A stretch of 13,786 bases of DNA from an uncultured Paracoccaceae bacterium. Lineage in GTDB: Bacteria > Pseudomonadota > Alphaproteobacteria > Rhodobacterales > Rhodobacteraceae. The stretch is from assembly GCA_937927675.1 (NCBI GenBank), contig CALBSG010000028.1, forward strand, positions 1 through 13,786, written 5' to 3'. The translations under genes were made by a program, and so were the position numbers. Positions 1 through 6,086 of this stretch are shown in pieces (the first letter of the stretch is position 1; the number at the start of each line of letters is the position of its first letter). The notes beneath the pieces were generated by a model that did not search any database, was not told where the DNA came from, and worked only from the letters and a program-made list of their open reading frames with translations.

Positions 1-177
1 CTGCGCGGCGACGGCCAATGGGGCGAGAATAAGTACCGGCTCGCCCGTTTCCTCGTTGACGCGCCGGGCCCATTCGATCTGCATTGCCGTCTTGCCGAGC
101 CCGGTGTCCGCGAACACCGCCGCGCGGCCGCGGCGCAGAGCCCAGTTCACGAGGTCGCGTTGGTGGGGGAAGAGCGA
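1..177 (-). other. Helicase N-terminal segment (Q-like motif, Walker A, motif Ia) appended to TruB
   Basis: This part of the open frame matches nothing in TruB. It reads LFPHQRDLVNWALRRGRA, then a Walker A loop ADTGLGKT with Lys324 at 91-93, then motif Ia-like LILAPLAVAAQ. That order is the beginning of SNF2/DEAD-type helicases found in phages and integrated elements. The Gln of FPHQRDL stands where those proteins have their adenine-contacting glutamine. Motifs II to VI (DEAD/DEAH and later) would lie left of base 1. The helicase's own start and first tens of residues are absent, because the segment begins directly after the TruB PUA part. The family call rests on motifs alone. Confidence 0.75.
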
Positions 178-1062
178 CGGGTGAAGTTCGCCCGCCTTGT
201 AAATCCCAACCGCCACCGGACGCCCTTGATAGCTGGCCCAAGCCTCGTCGCCATATTGCACGGATGCGGTCAGCACCATGCCGGGATTGCCATTGCGCAA
301 CCGCACCGCGCCTTCCGGCGTGCAGGGCAGTTCGGGCAGATCGGCCAGCCCCAATTCCAAGGGCTTCAGCAAGGCGTCAATCTCGGGCGATTTGGCCAGA
401 CGGTCGATGTCTTCCAAGGACACCCCTTCACTGGCGCAAAACGGTCCCGACCATTCCCGGCGCAGCCATTGCACATGGCCAAGGCAGCCCAAGGCGCGGC
501 CCAGATCACGGGCAATGGAGCGCACATAGCCACCCTTGCCACATACCATTTCCAGATCGACATGATCGGCGTCCGGGCGGGCCAGAACCTCCAGCCGCTC
601 GACCCAAAGGGGGCGGGCGGCAAGGTCCATCACCTCGCCCTCGCGGGCCAGATCATAGGCGCGTTCGCCATCCACCTTGACGGCGGAAAACTGCGGCGGC
701 ACTTGCGCGATCTCGCCGCGGAATGCCCCCAAAGCTGCGTTGATCTCGGCATCCGTCGGGCGGGTGTCGCGCGTCTCCAGCACGTCCCCCTCGGCGTCAT
801 CCGTTGTGGTTGAAGCGCCCAAAGTTACCCGGAAGCGGTAACATTTCAGCGCATCGGTGATGTAGGGCACCGTCTTGGTCGCCTCACCCAAGGCCACGGC
901 CAGAACACCCGTCGCCGCCGGATCCAGCGTGCCGGCATGGCCCGCCTTTTGGGCGCCAAAGGCCCATTTCACCTTGTTGACCACCGTGGTCGACCCGACG
1001 CCCGCAGGCTTGTCCACCACCAGCCAGCCATTCACCGGCCGACCCTTTTTACTGCGTGCCAT
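1..1062 (-). CDS. truB: tRNA pseudouridine synthase B, fused in frame to the start of a DEAD/SNF2-type helicase; runs off left edge
   Basis: TruB isomerises U55 in the tRNA T-loop to pseudouridine in the cytoplasm. The frame opens with ATG at 1062, one base beyond the upstream gene's stop, with AAAGGA as ribosome site. Residues 1-294 look like a complete rhodobacterial TruB: GWLVVDKPAG near residue 12, the catalytic loop GHAGTLDPAATG at 41-52 with Asp47, VPPQFSAVKVDGERAYDLAR in the middle, and a C-terminal PUA-like part ending GIYKAGELHPS. Family members of about 300 residues normally stop a few residues after this HPS. Here there is no stop. From about residue 297 the frame continues as a helicase start with LFPHQRDL, Walker A ADTGLGKT (318-325) and LILAPLAVAAQ (344-354), and is still open at base 1. 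I translated every codon from 240 to 1 and found no stop. TruB identity is very secure. Whether the fusion is biological or an assembly join is open. Confidence 0.93.
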   Translation of the reverse strand, partial: MARSKKGRPVNGWLVVDKPAGVGSTTVVNKVKWAFGAQKAGHAGTLDPAATGVLAVALGEATKTVPYITDALKCYRFRVTLGASTTTDDAEGDVLETRDTRPTDAEINAALGAFRGEIAQVPPQFSAVKVDGERAYDLAREGEVMDLAARPLWVERLEVLARPDADHVDLEMVCGKGGYVRSIARDLGRALGCLGHVQWLRREWSGPFCASEGVSLEDIDRLAKSPEIDALLKPLELGLADLPELPCTPEGAVRLRNGNPGMVLTASVQYGDEAWASYQGRPVAVGIYKAGELHPSLFPHQRDLVNWALRRGRAAVFADTGLGKTAMQIEWARRVNEETGEPVLILAPLAVAAQ

Positions 1063-1063
1063 C

Positions 1064-1786
1064 TTAGTCCTTTGCCGTCACAACGCCAATGATCGGCCCA
1101 ATCGGAAAGCCGATATCATCGCGATCAAGCTCAGGCGCATAAAGCCGTGAGACAGAGCCATCAAGGAAAAGCGCGTTCTTCACGCCGACAATATCGCGAA
1201 AATAGCGGGCAAAGGCGTGAAAATTCACCGCATCATTCGAGATGACAAAGATCGCCCGGCCATCCTCGGCCACACCAACGCCGTTGCGATAGTTGTAGCT
1301 GTCAGACTCACGGGCAAAACTGGGATGCAGCGCGCCGTCGATGACCAGCATCGGGCCGCTTTGGGTGGCGTAGCGGCAGGCAGGGGGGGCGGCCTTGAAG
1401 GCGCGGCTTTCGATCACCGCAAAACTGTCGCCGACACAGAACACCCCGTTCGGCAGCAGACCAAAGTTGCCCGGCCCGTCCGAGGTGACAATGCGCGCCT
1501 TTTGCTGAAAGTTCTCGATGTAAAGCCCGACCGGCGCGAGGTCTTCGTGGAACATCCCGGCGTTCATCGCAAAGTCTAATGTCAGACCCGTCGGTTCCAA
1601 TCCGGTGACAAGGGCCGCAAAGCTGCCATAGGGGCCGTCTGGCCCGTTTAGAAACAGCCGCAGGTCTTCGCCCGGCGCAACCTCACACACTGAATAAGAG
1701 GCGTCCTCAAAGATATCGTCCCGGCAGGTCACCGCCTGCGCCATGCCGGGCAGGCACAGCGCAACCAGTGCCGCCTTAGTCGTCAT
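1064..1786 (-). CDS. Secreted phosphodiester glycosidase-like protein (NAGPA/DUF2233 family)
   Basis: Predicted 240-residue exported protein. I chose the ATG at 1786 because it is followed by a short signal peptide, a Lys then the hydrophobic stretch AALVALCLPGMAQA with likely cleavage after AQA. It also overlaps the rbfA stop by 11 bases, which fits translational coupling. A longer reading from 1864 would bury the signal peptide and run inside rbfA. The body shows landmarks of the NAGPA fold: TLDFAMNAGMFHEDLAPVGLYIE, SGPMLVIDGALHP, YNYRNGVGV and NALFLDGSVSRLY. Family members cleave phosphodiester-linked sugars in other organisms, but the substrate of this bacterial branch is not evident. Its position between two RNA/ribosome maturation genes suggests shared expression rather than shared function. 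The stop lies one base before the truB start. Confidence 0.85.
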   Translation of the reverse strand: MTTKAALVALCLPGMAQAVTCRDDIFEDASYSVCEVAPGEDLRLFLNGPDGPYGSFAALVTGLEPTGLTLDFAMNAGMFHEDLAPVGLYIENFQQKARIVTSDGPGNFGLLPNGVFCVGDSFAVIESRAFKAAPPACRYATQSGPMLVIDGALHPSFARESDSYNYRNGVGVAEDGRAIFVISNDAVNFHAFARYFRDIVGVKNALFLDGSVSRLYAPELDRDDIGFPIGPIIGVVTAKD

Positions 1787-2204
1787 CTTCTTCGGTCTCA
1801 GGGCCAAGGTCGCGTGCCACCGAAGGATCAGAGAACATGCGCCGCGTCTCATCCAGCCGGTCAAAGGTTTCGTCCGGGCGAAAGCGCAGGTCAGGGGCGT
1901 ATTTCAGCGTCAGGCCATCGGCGACGCGGTGGCGCAGTTCAGCCTTGTTGCGCGCAAGGGCTGCAATGGCGGCTTCAACCGGGACCGAACCCATCAGCGG
2001 CATGACGTAAACCGTGGCCACCTTGAGGTCGGGCGAGCAGGACACTTCGCCGACCGTGATCGACATGGCGTTCAACTCGGGGTCATGAATTTCTGCCCGG
2101 TTCAGCACATCAGACAAGGTGCGCCGAATGAGTTCGCCGACGCGAAGCTGGCGTTGCGAGGGGCCGTTGGCGGAGTGGGAGCGTTTGTTCGACATGGCCG
2201 CCAT
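1776..2204 (-). CDS. rbfA: Ribosome-binding factor A
   Basis: RbfA binds the 30S subunit near helix 1 of 16S rRNA during late maturation and cold adaptation. The 142-residue product has the family's KH-like core: GPSQRQLRVGELIRRTLSDVL near the start, then ITVGEVSCSPDLKVATVYVMPL, and a region ending LKYAPDLRFRPDETFDR. A strongly acidic tail (ETEEDDD) follows. The ATG at 2204 is preceded by AAAAGGG at good spacing. A second ATG at 2195 is possible but less well placed. The last codons overlap the start of the downstream secreted-protein gene by 11 bases, and truB follows, giving an rbfA-first operon. The gene is divergent from dapB across 88 bases. Confidence 0.96.
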   Translation of the reverse strand: MAAMSNKRSHSANGPSQRQLRVGELIRRTLSDVLNRAEIHDPELNAMSITVGEVSCSPDLKVATVYVMPLMGSVPVEAAIAALARNKAELRHRVADGLTLKYAPDLRFRPDETFDRLDETRRMFSDPSVARDLGPETEEDDD

Positions 2205-2292
2205 CTAAGCCCTTTTGGCTTTGCCCGCAACGCCGGGCTTTTCGCATGGGTCGAAGGGCGCTAAAGGGGGCCTTGGAGCAAAGAGGTGTGCC

Positions 2293-3102
2293 ATGGAAAA
2301 CCTGCCGGGAATCGTTGTCACCGGGGCGTCTGGCCGGATGGGGCAGATGTTGGTCAAGACGATCACCGCCTCGGGCAAGGCGCGGCTGGTCGGCTGCGTC
2401 GAGCGTGCGGGGAACCCTTGGCTTGGCCGTGATGTGGGCGAGGCGATGGGGGGCGCGCCTTTGGGCGTGGTGGTCACCGATGATCCGCTGGAGGTTTTTG
2501 CCCGCGCCCAAGCGGTGATCGACTTTACGGCGCCCGCCGCGACGGTGGAGTTTGCCGCTCTTGCCGCACAAGCCCGTGCTGTGCATGTGGTCGGCACCAC
2601 GGGGCTGGAACCGGCGCATCACGCCAAACTTGATGCGGCGGCGCGCCACGCGGTGGTGATTCAGGCCGGCAACATGAGCCTTGGCGTCAACCTTTTGGCC
2701 CGGATGACGCAAAAGGTTGCGGCGGCCTTGGATGCCGATTGGGACATCGAGGTGATCGAGGCGCATCACCGCATGAAGGTTGACGCGCCGTCCGGTACTG
2801 CGCTGATGTTGGGGCAGGCCGCCGCTGATGGGCGCGGCGTGGCGTTGGAGACGGCAAAGGTGTCAGGCCGCGATGGCATCACCGGCGCGCGCGAACGCGG
2901 CAGCATCGGGTTTTCGGCTATCCGGGGCGGGGATATCGTAGGCGAACACGATGTGCTGTTCGCGGGCGAAGGGGAGCGGATCATCCTGCGCCATGTCGCG
3001 ACCGATCGCACGATCTTTGCCCGTGGGGCGCTGCGCGCCGCGCTTTGGGGGCAGGGGCAAAAGCCCGGACGCTATGACATGATGGATGTTTTGGGCCTGT
3101 AA
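2293..3102 (+). CDS. dapB: 4-hydroxy-tetrahydrodipicolinate reductase
   Basis: DapB reduces the dihydrodipicolinate precursor with NAD(P)H in the diaminopimelate/lysine pathway, feeding peptidoglycan and lysine synthesis. The 269-residue product has the N-terminal dinucleotide-binding loop VTGASGRMGQM, DFTAPAATVEFA, VVGTTGL, and the active-site block EAHHRMKVDAPSGTA, which carries the His pair, the Lys and the DAPSGTA substrate loop. GSIGFSAIRGGDIVGEHDVLFAGEGE and a C-terminal RGALRAALW follow, all typical. The reading frame is open back to 2215, but I chose the ATG at 2293 because AGAGGTG precedes it by 4 bases and the glycine-rich loop then starts at the usual distance from the N-terminus. 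It stands alone, divergent from rbfA and convergent with the SDHAF4-like gene. Confidence 0.97.
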   Translation: MENLPGIVVTGASGRMGQMLVKTITASGKARLVGCVERAGNPWLGRDVGEAMGGAPLGVVVTDDPLEVFARAQAVIDFTAPAATVEFAALAAQARAVHVVGTTGLEPAHHAKLDAAARHAVVIQAGNMSLGVNLLARMTQKVAAALDADWDIEVIEAHHRMKVDAPSGTALMLGQAAADGRGVALETAKVSGRDGITGARERGSIGFSAIRGGDIVGEHDVLFAGEGERIILRHVATDRTIFARGALRAALWGQGQKPGRYDMMDVLGL

Positions 3103-3121
3103 GACCCTGATCTGGGAAGGC

Positions 3122-3138
3122 GTGGATTAGAAATCCAC
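3122..3138. repeat. Perfect 7-base inverted repeat over the SDHAF4-like stop codon; possible dapB terminator
   Basis: GTGGATT and AATCCAC flank AGA at 3129-3131, and an outer GGC/GCC pair could extend the stem with a bulge. On the plus strand a pyrimidine-rich run (3146-3157) follows, so it could end dapB transcripts. The left arm and loop also encode the conserved VDF-stop end of the small gene, so the palindrome may be a by-product of coding. Weak support. Confidence 0.3.
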
Positions 3139-3300
3139 CGCCAGCCCTTTCTTTTCCCAATCGCCGAAGCGGACCGGTTCCGGCCCGTCCCGCCCGCCAA
3201 GCTCTGGCGGCAACTCAGCGGCTTTGGCTGCTTTGCGGCGGGCCTCTGCCTCGGCCAGCGCACGCTGGGCGGCAGGGGGAAGGTCGGGGGTTTCAGACAT
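3127..3300 (-). CDS. SDHAF4/DUF1674 family small protein
   Basis: A 57-residue protein found by translating the minus strand between dapB and rsmB. The N-terminal half is Ala/Glu/Arg-rich and probably helical (QRALAEAEARRKAAKAAE). The C-terminal half carries the family signature GGRDGPEPVRFGDWEKKG and ends in VDF, the hallmark of DUF1674 and of the eukaryotic succinate dehydrogenase assembly factor 4. SDHAF4 binds flavinylated SdhA and promotes its assembly with SdhB. A matching role here is inferred from homology only. The start is ATG at 3300 with AGGG about 8 bases upstream. It is convergent with dapB (24 bases between stops) and divergent from rsmB (64 bases). At 57 codons it is easily missed by automated gene callers. 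Confidence 0.9.
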   Translation of the reverse strand: MSETPDLPPAAQRALAEAEARRKAAKAAELPPELGGRDGPEPVRFGDWEKKGLAVDF

Positions 3301-3364
3301 GGTCTATCCCTTTTGGCGGTTCCGATGATATAGGCCGGGCCATTGGGTGCGGCAAGGACATGTG

Positions 3365-4612
3365 ATGACGCAAGGCAAGACCGGATCAGCGCGCGGCGGG
3401 GCAGTGGCGCTGTTGAATGTCATTTTGGGCGAAGGGCGGCTTTTGGCGCAGGCACTGGATGTGCCGGGCTTTGCCGGTCTGGGGCCTGCCGAGCGCGCCC
3501 GCGCCCAGCGGTTGGCCGCCGCCGTGCTGCGCGCGATGGAGCCTGCCGACAAGGTGCTGAAGCCCCTGCTGCGCAAGGCCCCGCCTTTGGCTGTTTTGAA
3601 TATTCTGCGGCTTGCCGTGGTGGAGCTAGCCGGGGGTGCTGCGCCGCATGGCGTGGTGAATGAGGCCGTCGGCTTGGCACGGTCAGGTCGCAAGACCGGG
3701 CATCTGTCGGGTCTGGTGAATGCCGTATTGCGGCAGGTGCCCGAAGCTGTGGCCCTGACCCCCGTCCAGAAACTGCCGCGTTGGCTGCGACAGCCTTTGG
3801 TGCATGCCTATGGCCGGGATGTGGTGACGGCGATTGAAGCGGTGCAGGCCACGGCCCCACCGATGGATCTGACGTTGCGTGCTGGCGCAGAGGCCCCCGA
3901 GGGCGAGGTGCTGTCTACGGGCAGTTTGCGTCTGGCAGATCGTGGCCAAGTGTCTACGCTGCTGGGATATGAGGCGGGCGGCTGGTGGGTGCAGGACGCC
4001 GCTGCAGCCCTTGCCGCGCCGCTTTTGGGCGACGTGAAAGGCCTGCGTGTGCTAGACCTTTGTGCAGCCCCTGGCGGCAAAACCATGCAATTGGCGGCAA
4101 TGGGCGCAGAGGTAACGGCGCTGGATATTTCCGCGCCCCGCATGGCGCGGGTTGCTGAGAATCTGGCCCGCACCGGGCTTGTCGCGCAATGCGTGGTGGC
4201 GGATGCGTTGCAATGGGTTCCCGATGCGCCCTTTGATGCCATCCTGCTTGACGCCCCGTGTTCCGCGACGGGCACCATCCGACGCCATCCCGATCTGCCC
4301 TTTGTGAAGGATGGTTCAGAAATCGCGGGGCTGGTCGACTTGCAGGCCCAGCTCTTGGATCGCGCCTTGGGCTGGCTGCGACCGGGGGGACGGCTGGTCT
4401 ATTGCACCTGCTCGCTGTTGCCCGAGGAGGGCGAGGGTCAGCTTGCCGCTGCCTTGGCGCGTCATCCGGGGCTGCGGGTGGTTGCACCCGCCCTGCCGGG
4501 TCTTGATCCGGCTTGGATCACCGAGCAAGGCGGTCTGCGTTTGCGGCCCGACTACTGGGCCGACAAGGGCGGGATGGACGGGTTCTTCATGGCCTGTTTG
4601 CAGCCCGGTTAA
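3365..4612 (+). CDS. rsmB: 16S rRNA (cytosine-C5) methyltransferase, RsmB/NOL1/NOP2 family
   Basis: SAM-dependent m5C methyltransferase of the RsmB type, which acts on C967 of 16S rRNA (E. coli numbering). The 415-residue product has a NusB-like helical RNA-binding domain at about residues 8-125, including the segment HGVVNEAVGLA and ending GLVNAVLRQV. The Rossmann methyltransferase domain follows. It has the SAM loop LDLCAAPGGKT (230-240), the acidic ALDIS (252-256), motif IV DAPCSATGTIRRHPD with Cys299, and motif VI YCTCS with Cys349. These are the two cysteines used for C5 methyl transfer. The start is ATG at 3365 behind AAGGA, and an in-frame GTG at 3347 is less likely. The TAA stop shares the sequence TTAA with the stop of the convergent dehydrogenase gene. 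Confidence 0.95.
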   Translation: MTQGKTGSARGGAVALLNVILGEGRLLAQALDVPGFAGLGPAERARAQRLAAAVLRAMEPADKVLKPLLRKAPPLAVLNILRLAVVELAGGAAPHGVVNEAVGLARSGRKTGHLSGLVNAVLRQVPEAVALTPVQKLPRWLRQPLVHAYGRDVVTAIEAVQATAPPMDLTLRAGAEAPEGEVLSTGSLRLADRGQVSTLLGYEAGGWWVQDAAAALAAPLLGDVKGLRVLDLCAAPGGKTMQLAAMGAEVTALDISAPRMARVAENLARTGLVAQCVVADALQWVPDAPFDAILLDAPCSATGTIRRHPDLPFVKDGSEIAGLVDLQAQLLDRALGWLRPGGRLVYCTCSLLPEEGEGQLAAALARHPGLRVVAPALPGLDPAWITEQGGLRLRPDYWADKGGMDGFFMACLQPG

Positions 4613-5337
4613 CCGCGCGAGAAAAGCCGATACCACAGCCCATCCGGCAGCACCTGACCGAGCCGGAACAGCCATGAAAACGGCGCAGGGAAACTGGATT
4701 TGAAACGCCCCGAGCGCATCAGGCGCAGCATGTGGTCCGCGGCCTGTTCGGGGGACATCAGGAAGGGCATGGCAAAGCGGTTCTGCGCCGTCAGCCTTGT
4801 GGCGATAAAGCCGGGATTGGCGATCTGCACCTTGATGCCTGAACCGCGCAGGTCGGCATAAAGGCTTTCGGCCAGCACCATGACCCCGGCTTTCGATGCG
4901 GCATAGCCGATTGCACCGGGCAAGCCGCGATACCCCGCCAGCGATCCGGTCAGCACCACATGCCCTGTTCCGCGTGCGATCATGCTGGGCAAAACAGCAC
5001 CAATCACACGGGCGGTGCCGGTCAGGTTCACATCGCAGATTTGCACAAGGCGTGCAGGATCAAGGGATTGTGCTGTCATCGGCCAATAGACCGCCGCAAG
5101 GATCACCAGTCCATCAATCGCCCCAACCGCAGCCGCCGCATGGTTCACCGCGTTCTGGTCGGCCACATCCATTGGCACAGGGGTTGCCCCCAACGCGGTG
5201 CAAACGGCACCAAGCCGCGTCGCATCGCGGCCCGAAATTACCAGATCTGCCCCTTCGGCCCGCAATCGCTGCGCCAGCGCCAGCCCCAACCCCTCGCTGC
5301 CACCGACCAGCCAATACCGCTTACCGGCAAAGCTCAT
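4609..5337 (-). CDS. Short-chain dehydrogenase/reductase, last gene of the RpoE-controlled operon
   Basis: A 242-residue classical SDR with a Rossmann fold. The cofactor loop is GGSEGLG at 12-18, an odd form of TGxxxGIG in which the usual Thr is Gly. The NNAG position reads ILAAV (79-83). The catalytic set is intact: Asn104, Ser132 in LTGSLAG, and Tyr145/Lys149 in YAASK. The ATG at 5337 overlaps the stop of the DUF1365 gene as ATGA, so translation is coupled. A longer open frame upstream (to 5553) is just the other frame of DUF1365. An SDR sits at the end of the corresponding operon next to rpoE-chrR in Rhodobacter sphaeroides as I remember it. The substrate is unknown, and a fatty acid or quinone-like lipid is an inference from the neighbours. 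Confidence 0.88.
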   Translation of the reverse strand: MSFAGKRYWLVGGSEGLGLALAQRLRAEGADLVISGRDATRLGAVCTALGATPVPMDVADQNAVNHAAAAVGAIDGLVILAAVYWPMTAQSLDPARLVQICDVNLTGTARVIGAVLPSMIARGTGHVVLTGSLAGYRGLPGAIGYAASKAGVMVLAESLYADLRGSGIKVQIANPGFIATRLTAQNRFAMPFLMSPEQAADHMLRLMRSGRFKSSFPAPFSWLFRLGQVLPDGLWYRLFSRG

Positions 5338-6086
5338 CGGCTGACCTCTTTCGCCGGAGGCTCGGGGCGCGGGCGATAGGCCACCCCTTTGAGACGCAGT
5401 TTCAAGGCCTGCCAAAAGATCAGCGCCAAGACGCGCCGCGACCCAAAGGGGCGGCGCAGGCAGGCCCACAGGATGGCGCGATTGGTCAGCGGTGTGCGTC
5501 TCCCGGTCAGTGTGGCGATGACGCCATTTTCTCCGGCAGAAAAGTCGATCCATATGCCGATGCGGTCCGGGCGGATGTCGAAACGAAAGCGGTAGCTCCC
5601 CTCAACCGGCTGAAAGGGTGAAACGTGAAAGATCTTGCGCGCGGTCAGGTGGTCTTCGGCGGTAATCGGGCCTTGGTCCGGGTGGTGGACGAGGTAGGAA
5701 TGACGATCGCCAAACGTGTTCGTCACCTCGGTAATCACCACGCGCAAAACATCATGTTCATCGTGGCAGAGCCAAAAGGACACGGGGTTGAACACATGGC
5801 CCAAGACGCGGGGTTGGGCCAAAAGGTCGATGCGGGCGGGGACAGACAGGCCATGGACTGCCAACACCTGCCGCACCCACGCGGTGCCAGTGCCACGCCC
5901 CGGTGCGCCGCCATGATCCTGATCCCGGATTCCCATCAGATTGGCGCGGTTGCGGGAAAACAAACGCGGTCCTTTGGCGGTTTCTGGTGTCAGCAGCACA
6001 TAATCGATCGAATAGCGAAAGCGGTTCTGCACCGTGCCTTTCCGGCCATGAAATGTCTGGCCCGCGATATGATCGACCGCGCTCAC
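5334..6086 (-). CDS. DUF1365 family protein
   Basis: A 250-residue protein recognised as DUF1365 from FRYSIDYVLL near the N-terminus, LAQPRVLGHVFNPVSFWLCHDEHD in the middle, ITEVTNTFGDRHSYLV, and KIFHVSPFQPVEGSYRFRF. No catalytic mechanism is established from the sequence. The conserved GHVFNPVSFW, TFGDRHSY and FHVSPF segments are likely functional. The start is GTG at 6086, forming GTGA with the stop of the upstream FAD oxidoreductase (4-base overlap). Its own stop forms ATGA with the SDR. In alphaproteobacteria this family travels with the COG2907 FAD protein and a cyclopropane-fatty-acid-synthase-like methyltransferase. From memory, the pair has been tied to methylated furan fatty acid synthesis in R. 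sphaeroides. That role is inferred here. Confidence 0.9.
   Translation of the reverse strand: MSAVDHIAGQTFHGRKGTVQNRFRYSIDYVLLTPETAKGPRLFSRNRANLMGIRDQDHGGAPGRGTGTAWVRQVLAVHGLSVPARIDLLAQPRVLGHVFNPVSFWLCHDEHDVLRVVITEVTNTFGDRHSYLVHHPDQGPITAEDHLTARKIFHVSPFQPVEGSYRFRFDIRPDRIGIWIDFSAGENGVIATLTGRRTPLTNRAILWACLRRPFGSRRVLALIFWQALKLRLKGVAYRPRPEPPAKEVSR

Noticed and set aside
84..813. Two long plus-strand open frames across the truB region
   Set aside because: They are antisense to the well-conserved TruB and helicase frame, are rich in Arg/Pro/Ala typical of GC-rich shadow frames, and show no family motifs.
2207..2242. Small hairpins (AAGCC/GGCTT and GCCCG/CGGGC followed by TTTT) between rbfA and dapB
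   Set aside because: The plus-strand hairpin with TTTT looks like a terminator, but no plus-strand gene ends before it. Stems are only 5 pairs, and part of it supplies the rbfA ribosome site.
2110..2769. 219-codon minus-strand open frame over the 5' half of dapB
   Set aside because: It lies antisense to unmistakable DapB motifs and overlaps rbfA. The His/Arg-rich composition is a shadow of the dapB codons.
3072..3263. 63-codon minus-strand open frame overlapping the SDHAF4-like gene
   Set aside because: It is a different register over the same DNA. The 57-codon frame at 3127-3300 carries the family signature and a proper start, and this one does not.
4501..4530. TGATCC within rsmB as a further sigma-E -35 element
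   Set aside because: There is no TAA-type -10 element at 18 bases, and it lies inside a coding region. Other TGATCC occurrences in dapB, the DUF1365 gene and rnhA also lie inside coding regions, and I did not score their spacing in detail.
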